From: Halobacteriovorax sp. | Lineage (GTDB): Bacteria; Bdellovibrionota; Bacteriovoracia; Bacteriovoracales; Bacteriovoracaceae | Assembly: GCA_002720865.1 (NCBI GenBank) | Contig: PBIO01000008.1 | Coordinates: forward strand, 1 to 63,096 | Length of the DNA stretch: 63,096 nt | Direction of reading: 5' to 3' | Shown: positions 8,026 to 16,579 of the stretch, piece after piece | How positions within the stretch are numbered: the stretch's first letter is position 1 | How the letters are laid out: each line of letters starts with the position of its first letter | Notes under the pieces: generated by a model | What the model was told of the DNA's origin: nothing | The model's database searches: none | Seen by the model: the letters and a program-made list of their open reading frames with translations, nothing else | Position numbers and translations under genes: made by a program

Positions 8026-9330
8026 ATGCGAAGAAGCCTATGTGCTCTTATTATTTTTCTTATTTGTTTGGGGCAAAGTTTTGCTGCGACAGTTCGAATA
8101 AATAGCGCCTCTGCCCCAGTCATTACTTTAATAAACACTTCAACTTTTTCACTCGTCGTTGATTCTCCAAGTGGAGATGGGACATCAGAAGTTGCACCAG
8201 CAAAAACTTATGTTCCCGTAAAGTCGGATAATGGCACAACAAATAGTCAGAACTACAGTACCTTTGGAACCACGGCCGTGAACTTACCAACAGCAGTTGC
8301 CGTTGGAAGTGCTATGACAGGGACACTTCGTTTTACGTTAGACTTAGCGTCAGTAGGAGCAGGTGAGTTTTTGCATGCGGCGATTAAGGATTCAGGTAGT
8401 ACAGCATATAAAGTTTTAACGAGCACGTCGGTGACTGTTGATCAGGTTGGAAAAACTTTTGATATCACTCTCGCAAGTATGTGTGGTGCTTCGGCTGCAG
8501 ATTTAGACTGTGCAAACCTTCTTTCAAATTCATCACCGTCAACAACTCAAGATGCACTTGTTTATTTTTATATTGCGACCGGTCCTGATGGGAATGGAAA
8601 TACTATTGATCCCGCTTCAAGAACGGGTGGCGTCTACTATGAGGTTAACTTAAGTAATAGAGTTTATAATAATACAATTACCTTAAGTGACTTAGCTAAG
8701 GGAGATGCGAGACTAACCGCTTCTTACCAAGGATTTAATTTCGAGGAGCTAAACTCAATTGTCGCCTTCGACTTTGGGGCAAACGCCTGCCAAACACTTT
8801 TTAGCAATACTATCTCTCAGGGAACCGCGTACGCGACGGACTCAACTGTTTCCTCCGGGGAAGCAGCTATTAAGCCTCTTGTGAATGATAGGGCCTATAA
8901 GTTTGCTATCTATTTTGAAGATAAGTTCAAGTTTGCCTCACTTATTTCAAACTGCTTGAGCGCGACTCCACAACAGATTGAGGCGCTTTTAAAGAAAAAC
9001 TCTTGCTTCTTATTAACGGCTGGCTTTAATGGTGATCACCAAATTATAGATTACTTTAGAAGCTTTAGAGATGAAGTATTGTCGAGAACAAAATTTGGGC
9101 AGGCTTTTATTCGCTGGTACTATAAGTGGGGTCCTAAGCTCGCTCCCTATGTTTTAGAAAATCCCTGGCTGGCCAAGTCTGTTAGAGGTGGAGCAAGATT
9201 AACTTTTTGGGTAATTCACAATCCCTTAAGGGGACTTTTTCTCGTCTTTTCAATGGGATTACTTCTAGCTACAATGACTTTCTTTATGATTCGAAAGAAG
9301 GAGAGTTATTCCCATGGCAGGTCACAGTAA
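8026..9330 (+). CDS. Exported protein with CFI-box-like C-terminus and terminal membrane anchor
   Basis: 434 residues: a signal peptide (to about residue 20), then a Ser/Thr-rich beta-type region to about residue 310. Next comes a segment starting SCFLLTAGFNGD and continuing through FRSFRDEVLS and FGQAFIRWYYKWGP. That order matches the CFI-box domain found at the C-termini of many exported proteins (usual form CFIATAAYGS, then FRD, then FVRFYY). The box here is altered but the spacing is kept. It ends with a hydrophobic helix and a basic tail, like a sorting or anchoring signal. The last 17 bases overlap yebC. The function of the N-terminal part is unknown. Confidence 0.65.
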   Translation: MRRSLCALIIFLICLGQSFAATVRINSASAPVITLINTSTFSLVVDSPSGDGTSEVAPAKTYVPVKSDNGTTNSQNYSTFGTTAVNLPTAVAVGSAMTGTLRFTLDLASVGAGEFLHAAIKDSGSTAYKVLTSTSVTVDQVGKTFDITLASMCGASAADLDCANLLSNSSPSTTQDALVYFYIATGPDGNGNTIDPASRTGGVYYEVNLSNRVYNNTITLSDLAKGDARLTASYQGFNFEELNSIVAFDFGANACQTLFSNTISQGTAYATDSTVSSGEAAIKPLVNDRAYKFAIYFEDKFKFASLISNCLSATPQQIEALLKKNSCFLLTAGFNGDHQIIDYFRSFRDEVLSRTKFGQAFIRWYYKWGPKLAPYVLENPWLAKSVRGGARLTFWVIHNPLRGLFLVFSMGLLLATMTFFMIRKKESYSHGRSQ

Positions 9331-10054
9331 GTTTGCAAATATCAAACACCGAAAAGGTGCCCAAGATGCAAAACGTGGAAAAATCTTTTCAAAATTAATT
9401 AAAGAAATAACCGTTGCGGTAAAAGACGGTGGAGCTGATCCGGACTCTAATCCTAGGCTACGCCTCGCCATTCAAAATTCAAAAGGGCAGAACATGCCTA
9501 AGGATACAGTGGAAAGGGCCATAAGCAAGGCATCTGGGGCGGGAGCAGATAATTACGATGAAGTAAGTTTTGAAGGTTATGGTCCCGACGGGGTTGGGGT
9601 ATTTGTTGAGTGTGCTACCGATAATAATATGAGGACTGTAAGCTCTGTTCGGTCATATTTTAATAAGCATAATGGCTCTCTTGGTAAAGATGGGTGCTTA
9701 GCTTCCACTTTTGAGAGGAAAGGGATCTTTTCAATTAAGACCGCGCTTATTTCAGATGAGGATGAATTCACAATGGAAATGATTGATGCCGGTGCAGAAG
9801 ATGTTGAGTCTGAATCAGGTATTACAACTGTTACCACTGCAATGGAAGATTTTGGGAGAGCTCAAAAAAAATTAGAGGAATTAAAACTTGAAACTATTGA
9901 AGCTGGCCTTGAGAGAGTCTCTATATTCGAGAAAGAGATTTCAAAAGACGCATGGAAAACATTTAATAAATTAATTGATATGCTAGAGGATGATGATGAC
10001 GTTCAAAAAGTTTATCATAATGCTCAGTTTGAAGAATGGATGAACGAAGATTAA
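9314..10054 (+). CDS. yebC: YebC/PmpR-family regulator or translation factor
   Basis: 246 residues, standard length. The N-terminus MAGHSKFANIKHRKGAQD and the following RGKIFSKLIKEI are the family hallmark. YebC/PmpR proteins are described as DNA-binding regulators and, more recently, as factors that relieve ribosome stalling; which applies here is unknown. AAGGAG lies nine bases before the ATG. The gene begins inside the upstream envelope-protein gene, and its stop shares TTAA with the convergent response-regulator gene. Confidence 0.93.
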   Translation: MAGHSKFANIKHRKGAQDAKRGKIFSKLIKEITVAVKDGGADPDSNPRLRLAIQNSKGQNMPKDTVERAISKASGAGADNYDEVSFEGYGPDGVGVFVECATDNNMRTVSSVRSYFNKHNGSLGKDGCLASTFERKGIFSIKTALISDEDEFTMEMIDAGAEDVESESGITTVTTAMEDFGRAQKKLEELKLETIEAGLERVSIFEKEISKDAWKTFNKLIDMLEDDDDVQKVYHNAQFEEWMNED

Positions 10055-10401
10055 AAAGTCCCAATTGTTTCGACTAAAATATCAAAATCAAGTGGTTTAT
10101 AGAAAACTGCATCAGCACCAATACTTTTTAATTTCTCTTGGGAAAATTCACTTTCACCGGTAAGGATTATAAATTTTACCTTTGTGTCATCTCTTCTAAC
10201 TTCTGCTAATAACTCTTGCCCGTTCATTTGAGGCATTTTTGCATCTGAAATAATAAGATCAAATTTCTCTTTTCCAATAAGTTCTAAGGCTACTTTACCG
10301 TTTTCAGCTATCTGAACTTCCTTATCTTCTAGCTCTAGAAGCTCTTTCATGGAGTTTAAAATATGTGGTTCATCATCAACAATTAGAATTTTCTTTATCA
10401 T
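10051..10401 (-). CDS. Single-domain response regulator
   Basis: 116 residues comprising only a CheY-like receiver domain. The acidic pair is in ILIVDDEP, the phospho-acceptor is Asp53 in IISDAKMP, a Thr is in IILTGES and a Lys is in FYKPLD. There is no output domain, so it signals through protein contacts. The ATG at 10401 has GAGGA at good spacing; an upstream ATG at 10413 does not. It follows the histidine kinase gene by one base and is the natural acceptor for it. Confidence 0.9.
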   Translation of the reverse strand: MIKKILIVDDEPHILNSMKELLELEDKEVQIAENGKVALELIGKEKFDLIISDAKMPQMNGQELLAEVRRDDTKVKFIILTGESEFSQEKLKSIGADAVFYKPLDFDILVETIGTF

Positions 10402-10402
10402 G

Positions 10403-11680
10403 CTAATCCTCATTCCTTATGGGTAAGCTTATCACAAATCTCGTATTTGGGTAATCATGGTCAATATATAGTGCACCATGATGACTTTTTAGTATTTGGC
10501 TTGAAATACTAAGCCCTAGGCCCGTTCCGCCTTTTTCCATCTTGCCAGTGTAAAATGGGTTAAAGATTTTCTGAGCGCTTTCAAGAGGAATTCCTAGGCC
10601 GCAGTCTGTTACAGTAATAAAATTAAAAGCATCAGTTTGGTACCAATCTACCTCAATCCACGGATCCTGAAACTGGTCATAGATTTCGTCATAAGCATTG
10701 TTAATTAAATTAATTAAGACTTGTCCAAGCTGAGTCTCTTGTGCATAGACGGTGATGTCTTTCTTGTCGTAATCAACTCTTAGATCCACGTCATTGATAA
10801 TAAATTTTTCACCACTTAAGGTGACCACATCACTAATAACTTGTTTAACTGAAACAAAGTTAAAGTCGTCGTCGTTTGAAGGACGACTCAGTTTTTTCAT
10901 ACTAATTATCGTATTACTAATTCTGTCGATTAGCCCTAATTGTGATTTAAGCTCTTTTTGTAGTTTTTCTTCGGTCAATTTATTTTTGTCGATTAACTTA
11001 TTTATGAGATCGATTGATAGTTTGATAGAAGCGAGTGGATTATTTATTTCATGGGCGATTCCAGAGGCCATCTCTCCAAGAGCAACAAGCTTTGAAGAAT
11101 GAAATAGGAGTGATTGATTTTCCTTAAGCTCATCTTCAGCCTCAAGTCTTGCGTCGACTTCTTTTCGAATATTTTCACTATAGTGAATAATTTCATCTTC
11201 AATTTCTCTTTGAAGTGAGAGGTTGGCAATCGTAGAAAGAGTACCAACTATAACTTTCTCATTATTATAAACGGGAGAAATTGAAACTTTAAAAATATTA
11301 CTATCAAGTTCAATTTCTCTCACAGTAGTTTTATAAGACTCTCGATAATCATTTAAGAAGCCCATGGCCTTTAACGAATTAAACGAAGGTTCATCTTCTA
11401 ATGTTGCTTTAAGAGGACCGTCGATATGAATGATCTCATTCGCTGTATTTGTTTGAATTATAGTTGTATTAGCTAAAATTAGGGAATCAGTAATATAGTC
11501 TTTATTTTCAGAAAGCTTAGGCAGAACTTCGGACTTTAAAATTTTAAGCATTTCTCCGGCACTAATTGAATCAACCGTATGTCCGGCCTTTTCTATACTT
11601 TGATCTAAAACAGTGCCAGCAAAGAAAGGGGCAACCCTAAGTAATGTATTTAAAATATAGTTATAAGTATCTATCTTCAC
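10403..11680 (-). CDS. Cytosolic PAS-type sensor histidine kinase
   Basis: 425 residues without membrane segments. About residues 70-170 look PAS-like, followed by a short coiled linker. Then come the HisKA H-box SGIAHEINNPLAS (His210) and an HATPase domain with the N-box LINNAYDEI, the G1 box VTDCGLGIP and the G2 box GTGLGLSIS. It is presumably driven by the V4R sensor encoded just upstream and phosphorylates the receiver protein downstream. It starts at a GTG whose G is the last base of the upstream stop codon (one-base overlap), indicating tight translational coupling. Confidence 0.9.
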   Translation of the reverse strand: MKIDTYNYILNTLLRVAPFFAGTVLDQSIEKAGHTVDSISAGEMLKILKSEVLPKLSENKDYITDSLILANTTIIQTNTANEIIHIDGPLKATLEDEPSFNSLKAMGFLNDYRESYKTTVREIELDSNIFKVSISPVYNNEKVIVGTLSTIANLSLQREIEDEIIHYSENIRKEVDARLEAEDELKENQSLLFHSSKLVALGEMASGIAHEINNPLASIKLSIDLINKLIDKNKLTEEKLQKELKSQLGLIDRISNTIISMKKLSRPSNDDDFNFVSVKQVISDVVTLSGEKFIINDVDLRVDYDKKDITVYAQETQLGQVLINLINNAYDEIYDQFQDPWIEVDWYQTDAFNFITVTDCGLGIPLESAQKIFNPFYTGKMEKGGTGLGLSISSQILKSHHGALYIDHDYPNTRFVISLPIRNED

Positions 11681-12357
11681 TAAAAAATTTCTGGGTTCTC
11701 TTTTTTATATTTTTCAACATGAGCTTCCAGCATATGAGGAGGCGCCATGATAAAGCGACAAGTTTTATCTCCTTTAGACCGGCAAAGTACTTCCTTTGAC
11801 TTTAGTTCAAGTCCAAAGGCTATGGAGCACCAACCTGAGCTATAACCAGCATTCATATGACAGGTACAAAAACTAGGTGATTTATCAGATTTAATCCAGC
11901 TATCAGATTCAAAGGTATGTGGGTGATTATAAATTAAAAAGTAATTTTCATCTGGAGTTGGAGAGCTAGATTCAAGAATTTCAACAAAGGCCCAACCGGA
12001 AAAAGCGAAATGAATCGGTCCCGCCGCTAAAAGGCTAAGAGGCTCATAGCTAGGGTTTTTTTCCTGGCAGCATTTAGCGTCACTTTGCCCAATGGAATGA
12101 CCCATATCGAAAAGAACTTTAGAGGAAGAGGATAGGCCTTCATGTTCATCCATAGTTGGATACATATTCATAAGAAAGCTGAAAAAATTAACTGATAAGG
12201 ACTCTGCTCGGACTAAGACGTATCTTTCATCGTCTACAAATATCTGACCGCTCTCTGGGCTTAACTTTAAATTTTCAAATCGTTTGGAAATCATGGATTC
12301 AGCCTCCTCAAACAGGGGCTTTATTTCATTCGGAACTTTTACTGTCTTCAACGTCAT
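11680..12357 (-). CDS. V4R-domain sensor protein
   Basis: 225 residues, soluble. The pattern GHSIGQSDA near the middle and the C-terminal AGYSSGWCSIAFGLEL with CRSKGDKTCRF match the XylR-N / V4R (4-vinyl reductase) small-molecule-binding fold seen in XylR, DmpR and PoxR sensors. Cysteines in the CCQEK, FCTCH, GWC and CR..C segments could bind a metal such as zinc, as V4R domains do. It has no AAA+ or DNA-binding part, so it must pass its signal to the kinase encoded next. It is the first gene of a three-gene signalling operon. Confidence 0.75.
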   Translation of the reverse strand: MTLKTVKVPNEIKPLFEEAESMISKRFENLKLSPESGQIFVDDERYVLVRAESLSVNFFSFLMNMYPTMDEHEGLSSSSKVLFDMGHSIGQSDAKCCQEKNPSYEPLSLLAAGPIHFAFSGWAFVEILESSSPTPDENYFLIYNHPHTFESDSWIKSDKSPSFCTCHMNAGYSSGWCSIAFGLELKSKEVLCRSKGDKTCRFIMAPPHMLEAHVEKYKKENPEIF

Positions 12358-12386
12358 TTATGAACCTCTAGGGTAGAGAAGTCACC

Positions 12387-12414
12387 ATTCTAAATCATTT
12401 TTGTTTTCTGTAAA
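12387..12414 (-). promoter_or_regulatory. Putative sigma-70 promoter of the V4R-kinase-regulator operon
   Basis: Minus strand: TTTACA (12414-12409), 16 bases, TAGAAT (12392-12387), about 30 bases before the start of the V4R gene. Reasonable but unproven. Confidence 0.4.
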
Positions 12415-12462
12415 TGACGCAGGTTAATTTCTCTACAAGTATAATGCCCTAATTTGGCCAAA

Positions 12463-12490
12463 AATAAAAAAGCCCCATCAAGGTGGGGCT
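12463..12490 (-). terminator. Rho-independent terminator after the glutaredoxin gene
   Basis: AGCCCCA (12471-12477) pairs with TGGGGCT (12484-12490) around a six-base loop. On the minus strand the stem is followed by a T-run (the A-run at 12463-12470 on the plus strand). It ends the DUF420-bolA-glutaredoxin transcript. Confidence 0.85.
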
Positions 12491-12514
12491 ATATGCTCAG
12501 AAATTCGAGTTTTT

Positions 12515-12916
12515 TTATGCTGGTAAACCGAGTTCCCCTTTTAGCTCTCCAGTTTCATACAGCTCAGTAATGACATCATTTCCCCCAATCAATTCACCTT
12601 TAACGTAGAGTTGAGGGAAAGTTGGCCAATTCTTGTATTCTTTAACCCCTTGGCGAATATCCATATCCGATAAAATGTCGAAAGTTTTATACTTGGCACC
12701 AACTGAGTTTAGCATTCCAATGACATTGGCTGAAAATCCACATTGAGGCATGTCAGGATTACCTTTCATGAATAAGAATATTTCACTTGAGCCAATTAGA
12801 TTATCAATCTTTTCATTGATATTAGATCCTGCCGGAACTTGGCTTATGGCCTGTCCACCTTCTTCTGGAACTTGATCACTACCTAAAATATTAAACGGGT
12901 TATTTTTTTCACTCAT
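12515..12916 (-). CDS. Monothiol glutaredoxin (Grx4/GrxD type)
   Basis: 133 residues. The CGFS monothiol active site (in MPQCGFSANV), the WPTFPQLYVKGE segment and the GGNDVI motif define the Fe-S-carrying glutaredoxins. They bind a glutathione-ligated [2Fe-2S] cluster and often pair with BolA. About 25 N-terminal residues are extra and probably disordered. Start chosen at the ATG at 12916, which has GGAGG eight bases upstream; a longer frame reaches 12940. It lies just downstream of bolA, matching the known Grx-BolA partnership in iron sensing or cluster delivery. Confidence 0.92.
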   Translation of the reverse strand: MSEKNNPFNILGSDQVPEEGGQAISQVPAGSNINEKIDNLIGSSEIFLFMKGNPDMPQCGFSANVIGMLNSVGAKYKTFDILSDMDIRQGVKEYKNWPTFPQLYVKGELIGGNDVITELYETGELKGELGLPA

Positions 12917-12939
12917 CTTTATATCCTCCATTCCTATCA

Positions 12940-13191
12940 CTATAGGAGACCTGCATTTTTAGCTTTGTCATACGTTAATGTTTTTAATTGAACAGCATGA
13001 ATTTCTTCTTTTAAACTTTCTTTCAAAATATCCATGATCATCTGATGTTGTTGTAAAAGCCTTTTTCCTTCGAAGGCATCACTGATGATTAAGATTCCTA
13101 AGTGGTCTTGAGTACCAGTTAAGTCAGTCACTCTAACTTCGGCATCAGTAATACTTGTTTTAATTAAATCTTTAACTTTTTCAAATTCCAT
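12940..13191 (-). CDS. bolA: BolA-family protein
   Basis: 83 residues, typical BolA size. The domain runs from the N-terminal helix through DHLGILIISDAFEGKRLLQQHQMI, where the conserved invariant-His position is in QQHQMI, to the end region HAVQLKTLT. BolA proteins form [2Fe-2S]-bridged complexes with monothiol glutaredoxins, and such a glutaredoxin is the next gene. It sits two bases after the upstream membrane gene. Confidence 0.9.
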   Translation of the reverse strand: MEFEKVKDLIKTSITDAEVRVTDLTGTQDHLGILIISDAFEGKRLLQQHQMIMDILKESLKEEIHAVQLKTLTYDKAKNAGLL

Positions 13192-13193
13192 AA

Positions 13194-13574
13194 TTAAACC
13201 GCGAAAAAACTTGTTATAAAGGTTAGGGTTCTTAAAACGACTGCACTTACTCCCAGTAGCTTATGCTTTGATCTTATATCAGATTGGCCGCTAAGAAGCT
13301 TTCGCCCTGTGTAGATTAAAGCGAAATAAAGAAGAACCGTCGATAGTGCGATGCAAACATGAACGGTTAGGATCATCGGGTTTTCAACTACTTTCACCGC
13401 TTTTTGAATGGCACTTCTATTAAGCTGAATTTGAAGAACCAATAAAATATCCCAAGTAATCGCAGAAGCCATTATTTTTACATGTTTTTGGCGGTTCCTT
13501 CTTAGGTAAACGCCATAAAAAATAAGACTTAGGATTAAGAAAGATTGAATTTGAAAAATGATAGTCGTATTCAT
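13194..13574 (-). CDS. DUF420-like four-helix membrane protein
   Basis: 126 residues with four hydrophobic helices. His residues at helix edges (QKHVKIMAS, TVHVCIAL, SKHKLLG) resemble the spacing in DUF420/CtaM-like proteins linked to cytochrome oxidase assembly. The match is by pattern only. It heads the operon with bolA and the glutaredoxin, a context of Fe-S or heme handling, which is compatible with a respiratory assembly role. Confidence 0.55.
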   Translation of the reverse strand: MNTTIIFQIQSFLILSLIFYGVYLRRNRQKHVKIMASAITWDILLVLQIQLNRSAIQKAVKVVENPMILTVHVCIALSTVLLYFALIYTGRKLLSGQSDIRSKHKLLGVSAVVLRTLTFITSFFAV

Positions 13575-13666
13575 TAAAGTTCTTTGGTTTTTCGTTTTTT
13601 ATAAAGGAAGATAGGGCAGAGGAAAAGGAAAATCATCCCTTCTAAAGCCTTTCGAGAGGAATTTAC

Positions 13667-16579
13667 GTGACGCATGAAAGCAAGTTAGGCCGCTGGGCCG
13701 CTATAGATATTGAAACTACAGGCATTAATCCCGTTAATGACAGTATTATTGATGTAGGGTTTCTCGAGTTTGAAGGGACAAAACTTGTTCGAAAGTTTGA
13801 CTCCTTGGTTAGGCATGAAGGGCATCTCTCCTACTTTATTCAAAAACTAACTTCTATTAAACCAAAACAATTAAAAAAGGCCCCTCGATGGGAAGATGTA
13901 GAGCAAGAGATTCAAGAACTTTATGGCTGCTCTTTAATTGCTCATAATGCTGGCTTTGAAGAAAGTTTTTTAGAGCCAAGCTTTGATGAACTTGAAGTCG
14001 ATGCTGGAGAAGATGAGGGGCGTGAGACTTATGAAGACTCGATGCTCTACTTGGCCTTGCTTTTCCCTGAAAGGTCTAATTTAAAACTTGAAGGATTTAT
14101 AACTGAGTGGGGTCTTGCAGATAAGGAAGAGCATAGGGGATTTCAAGATAGTTTAGACCTGTTAAAAGTTTTGCTCTTAGCCACTTTTATCATTAAGTCA
14201 GACTCTAATAAATCGGTTCTCTATACAAACTTATTTAAAAAATATGCTCAGGAAGATTGGTGGTACGCTAAGTTCTTTATGCAGGATAGAGAAGACCTAT
14301 TTAATATTGCCGAGGCAATCGACTTTGATTTAGTGGAAGCTAAGGAGATAGCGACACTAAAGAAGATCGACGAAATAAATAAAGAAACGACTGATAATTA
14401 TATTGCTCCACCACTTGTTTTTAGTGGGGATAATATAAAAAATATCTTGAGAGACGAGATGGAGGTAAGTAAAAAACTTCCTTTTTATCGCTACCGAAAG
14501 TCACAAGAAGATCTGGCCCTTAAAACCGGTCAAAGTTTTAAGAATAAAATCCATTCATTAGTTCAAGCTCCTACGGGGACGGGGAAAACTTTAGGCTACC
14601 TCCTTCCAGCTGCTCTATTTAGCTTGCAAGAAAACCAACAGGTCCTAGTGGCGACGGGAACCAAAACTTTGCAGCATCAAGCTTTAAGTAAAGACGTCCC
14701 GCAGATTCGCTCACTACTAAACCTTAATGAGAGCGAGCTAAAAGTTAAACGCTTGATTGGCTCTGGCAATCATTTATGTGAATTACTTTTTAGAGAGGGT
14801 ATTAAAGAAGACCTATTGTTTGAAGCAAGAGATTTTGAGGTTAAGTTTACGGATATGTATTTTGAGGCGTTGTTTTTTCATAATAGCCTTATGCCCTATG
14901 AGGAAAAGGTCGTAAGGGATGATCTTCCTTATGCTCTAAAAAGAAGATTTAAAAGTTTTGCCAAAAAAGAACAAGATATAGCTGTAGACTTCAGGGCCTG
15001 TACGGGAAACAAGTGTCCGTTTAAACAAGATTGCTCTTATTTATCTGGTCTACGTGAAGCTAAAGACGCCAATATTATTTTAGGGAATCATAGTCTTATG
15101 TTTTCTTGGCCTAGAGGATTTCCTAGACCTCCTTATGTCGTTGTCGACGAAGCCCATAAAATCGAGGAAGAGACCACTAGCAGCTTTTCACTGGAGGTTG
15201 GGCAAAGTGAACTGGAGAATTTTGTAAAGAGTTTAAACAATCTACAAGGGATAGGTTCACTTTTTTATCTTCTTGCTCAGTTTGAAGCAAATGAAGGCGA
15301 CAGCACAGACAAAATCAATAAACTTCGAGAAATGACATTGTCTACCTGTCAGATGTTAGAGGATCACTTAAGACCACTTCCTGAGTTGGCGGAGTTGTAT
15401 TTTAAAAAGAGACCAAAATACACCTCACTATTTTGGAATGAAGTTCCTATGGTTAGTCGCAATCAAAATGAGGAGTCTTCTGGTGTCGGAATCTATAATC
15501 ATTTCGATAGTATTCGCCATATCTTAAAAAATTATTATAACGATCTATTGCCCTATTCAAGCATGTGGGAAGTCAGATCGCTTGAAGATGATAATCAGAT
15601 TATTGCCCTAACAAGATTTGAAACTTTTTGGGGACAGATAGAAGATTTCTTAAATGCCTTTAATGTCATATTGGACAAGGTTGATGGCTATAGCCACTCT
15701 TTAAAATATCATGAGTCAAACGGCTACCTAATTTTAGCCGCTCCAATTGATGTGGGTAGAGTTCTACACGATAAGCTTTTAGAAACTAGTGCTAGCGTCG
15801 TATATACCAGTGCGACTTTAGGTAATGGACACGGAGATAGGGGAACGAGGGGGATTGAGTGGTCTACAGGTTATAGTTATCTAGATCCTGAAAAAAGATT
15901 TAAAACTGGATTTTTCCTCCCTGCGACTTATGATTATGAGAATAAAACAAAAGTATATCTTTGCGATGACACTTTACCTTTTTACGATAATCATTTTGTC
16001 GAAGACACCTTAAGTTCAATAATCAAGCTTATAAGGGAGTTAGGAGGAAGAAGCTTATTACTTTTCTCTGCTCGAAAAAGATTTGAGACCGCTAGAGAAA
16101 TTTTACTTAAAGAGTTTGAAGGGGAAATTCCTCTTTTTATACAAGGAATGGGCTCTAATATCATCGACGAATTTAAGACTTCCGGAGAAGGAATTTTGCT
16201 TGGAATGGAAAGCTTTGGGGAAGGGATTGATATTCCAGGGCAGGCTTTGCAGTTTGTCTTTATAGATAAAATTCCCGACCTTCGAATGGATAAGGTTATT
16301 AACGATCGAAGAAATTTTTACGAAGCGAATCTCGGAAATGAATTCACCGACTACTATCTGGCCCATAGAACCAGAAGTTTGCATCAAAAGCTCGGAAGAC
16401 TTCTAAGAACGGAAAGCGATATAGGCGGCGTTATCATTGTCGATTCAAGAATTAAAAACTGGAAAGGCAATACGATGGAAAAGTTAGTTAAGCTAATGGA
16501 GCCATATAAAATAAGAAGGACTGGAATCGAAGAAGCATGCTCAGGGGTTCAAGAGTTTATAGAAAATTTTGAATCTTAA
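13667..16579 (+). CDS. dinG: DnaQ-type exonuclease fused to DinG/XPD-like helicase
   Basis: 970 residues. The N-terminal 180 residues form a DEDDh 3'-5' exonuclease: AIDIETTGIN, later IAHNAGFEESFLE, and HRGFQDSLDLL for the last motif. The rest is an SF2 helicase with Walker A in QAPTGTGKT (about residue 305), the DEAH box VVDEAHK (about 494) and the late motif LGRLLRTESD. Four cysteines, in NHLC (about 371) and in CTGNKCPFKQDC (about 444 on), match the Fe-S site of E. coli DinG. It probably unwinds DNA at damage, R-loops or forks. GTG start with GAGAGG upstream. Its stop shares TTAA with the next, convergent gene. Confidence 0.9.
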   Translation: MTHESKLGRWAAIDIETTGINPVNDSIIDVGFLEFEGTKLVRKFDSLVRHEGHLSYFIQKLTSIKPKQLKKAPRWEDVEQEIQELYGCSLIAHNAGFEESFLEPSFDELEVDAGEDEGRETYEDSMLYLALLFPERSNLKLEGFITEWGLADKEEHRGFQDSLDLLKVLLLATFIIKSDSNKSVLYTNLFKKYAQEDWWYAKFFMQDREDLFNIAEAIDFDLVEAKEIATLKKIDEINKETTDNYIAPPLVFSGDNIKNILRDEMEVSKKLPFYRYRKSQEDLALKTGQSFKNKIHSLVQAPTGTGKTLGYLLPAALFSLQENQQVLVATGTKTLQHQALSKDVPQIRSLLNLNESELKVKRLIGSGNHLCELLFREGIKEDLLFEARDFEVKFTDMYFEALFFHNSLMPYEEKVVRDDLPYALKRRFKSFAKKEQDIAVDFRACTGNKCPFKQDCSYLSGLREAKDANIILGNHSLMFSWPRGFPRPPYVVVDEAHKIEEETTSSFSLEVGQSELENFVKSLNNLQGIGSLFYLLAQFEANEGDSTDKINKLREMTLSTCQMLEDHLRPLPELAELYFKKRPKYTSLFWNEVPMVSRNQNEESSGVGIYNHFDSIRHILKNYYNDLLPYSSMWEVRSLEDDNQIIALTRFETFWGQIEDFLNAFNVILDKVDGYSHSLKYHESNGYLILAAPIDVGRVLHDKLLETSASVVYTSATLGNGHGDRGTRGIEWSTGYSYLDPEKRFKTGFFLPATYDYENKTKVYLCDDTLPFYDNHFVEDTLSSIIKLIRELGGRSLLLFSARKRFETAREILLKEFEGEIPLFIQGMGSNIIDEFKTSGEGILLGMESFGEGIDIPGQALQFVFIDKIPDLRMDKVINDRRNFYEANLGNEFTDYYLAHRTRSLHQKLGRLLRTESDIGGVIIVDSRIKNWKGNTMEKLVKLMEPYKIRRTGIEEACSGVQEFIENFES

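Noticed and set aside
12690-12730. TTGGCACC on the plus strand resembling a sigma-54 -24 box
   Set aside because: No GC at the required ten-base distance, and it lies inside the glutaredoxin gene.
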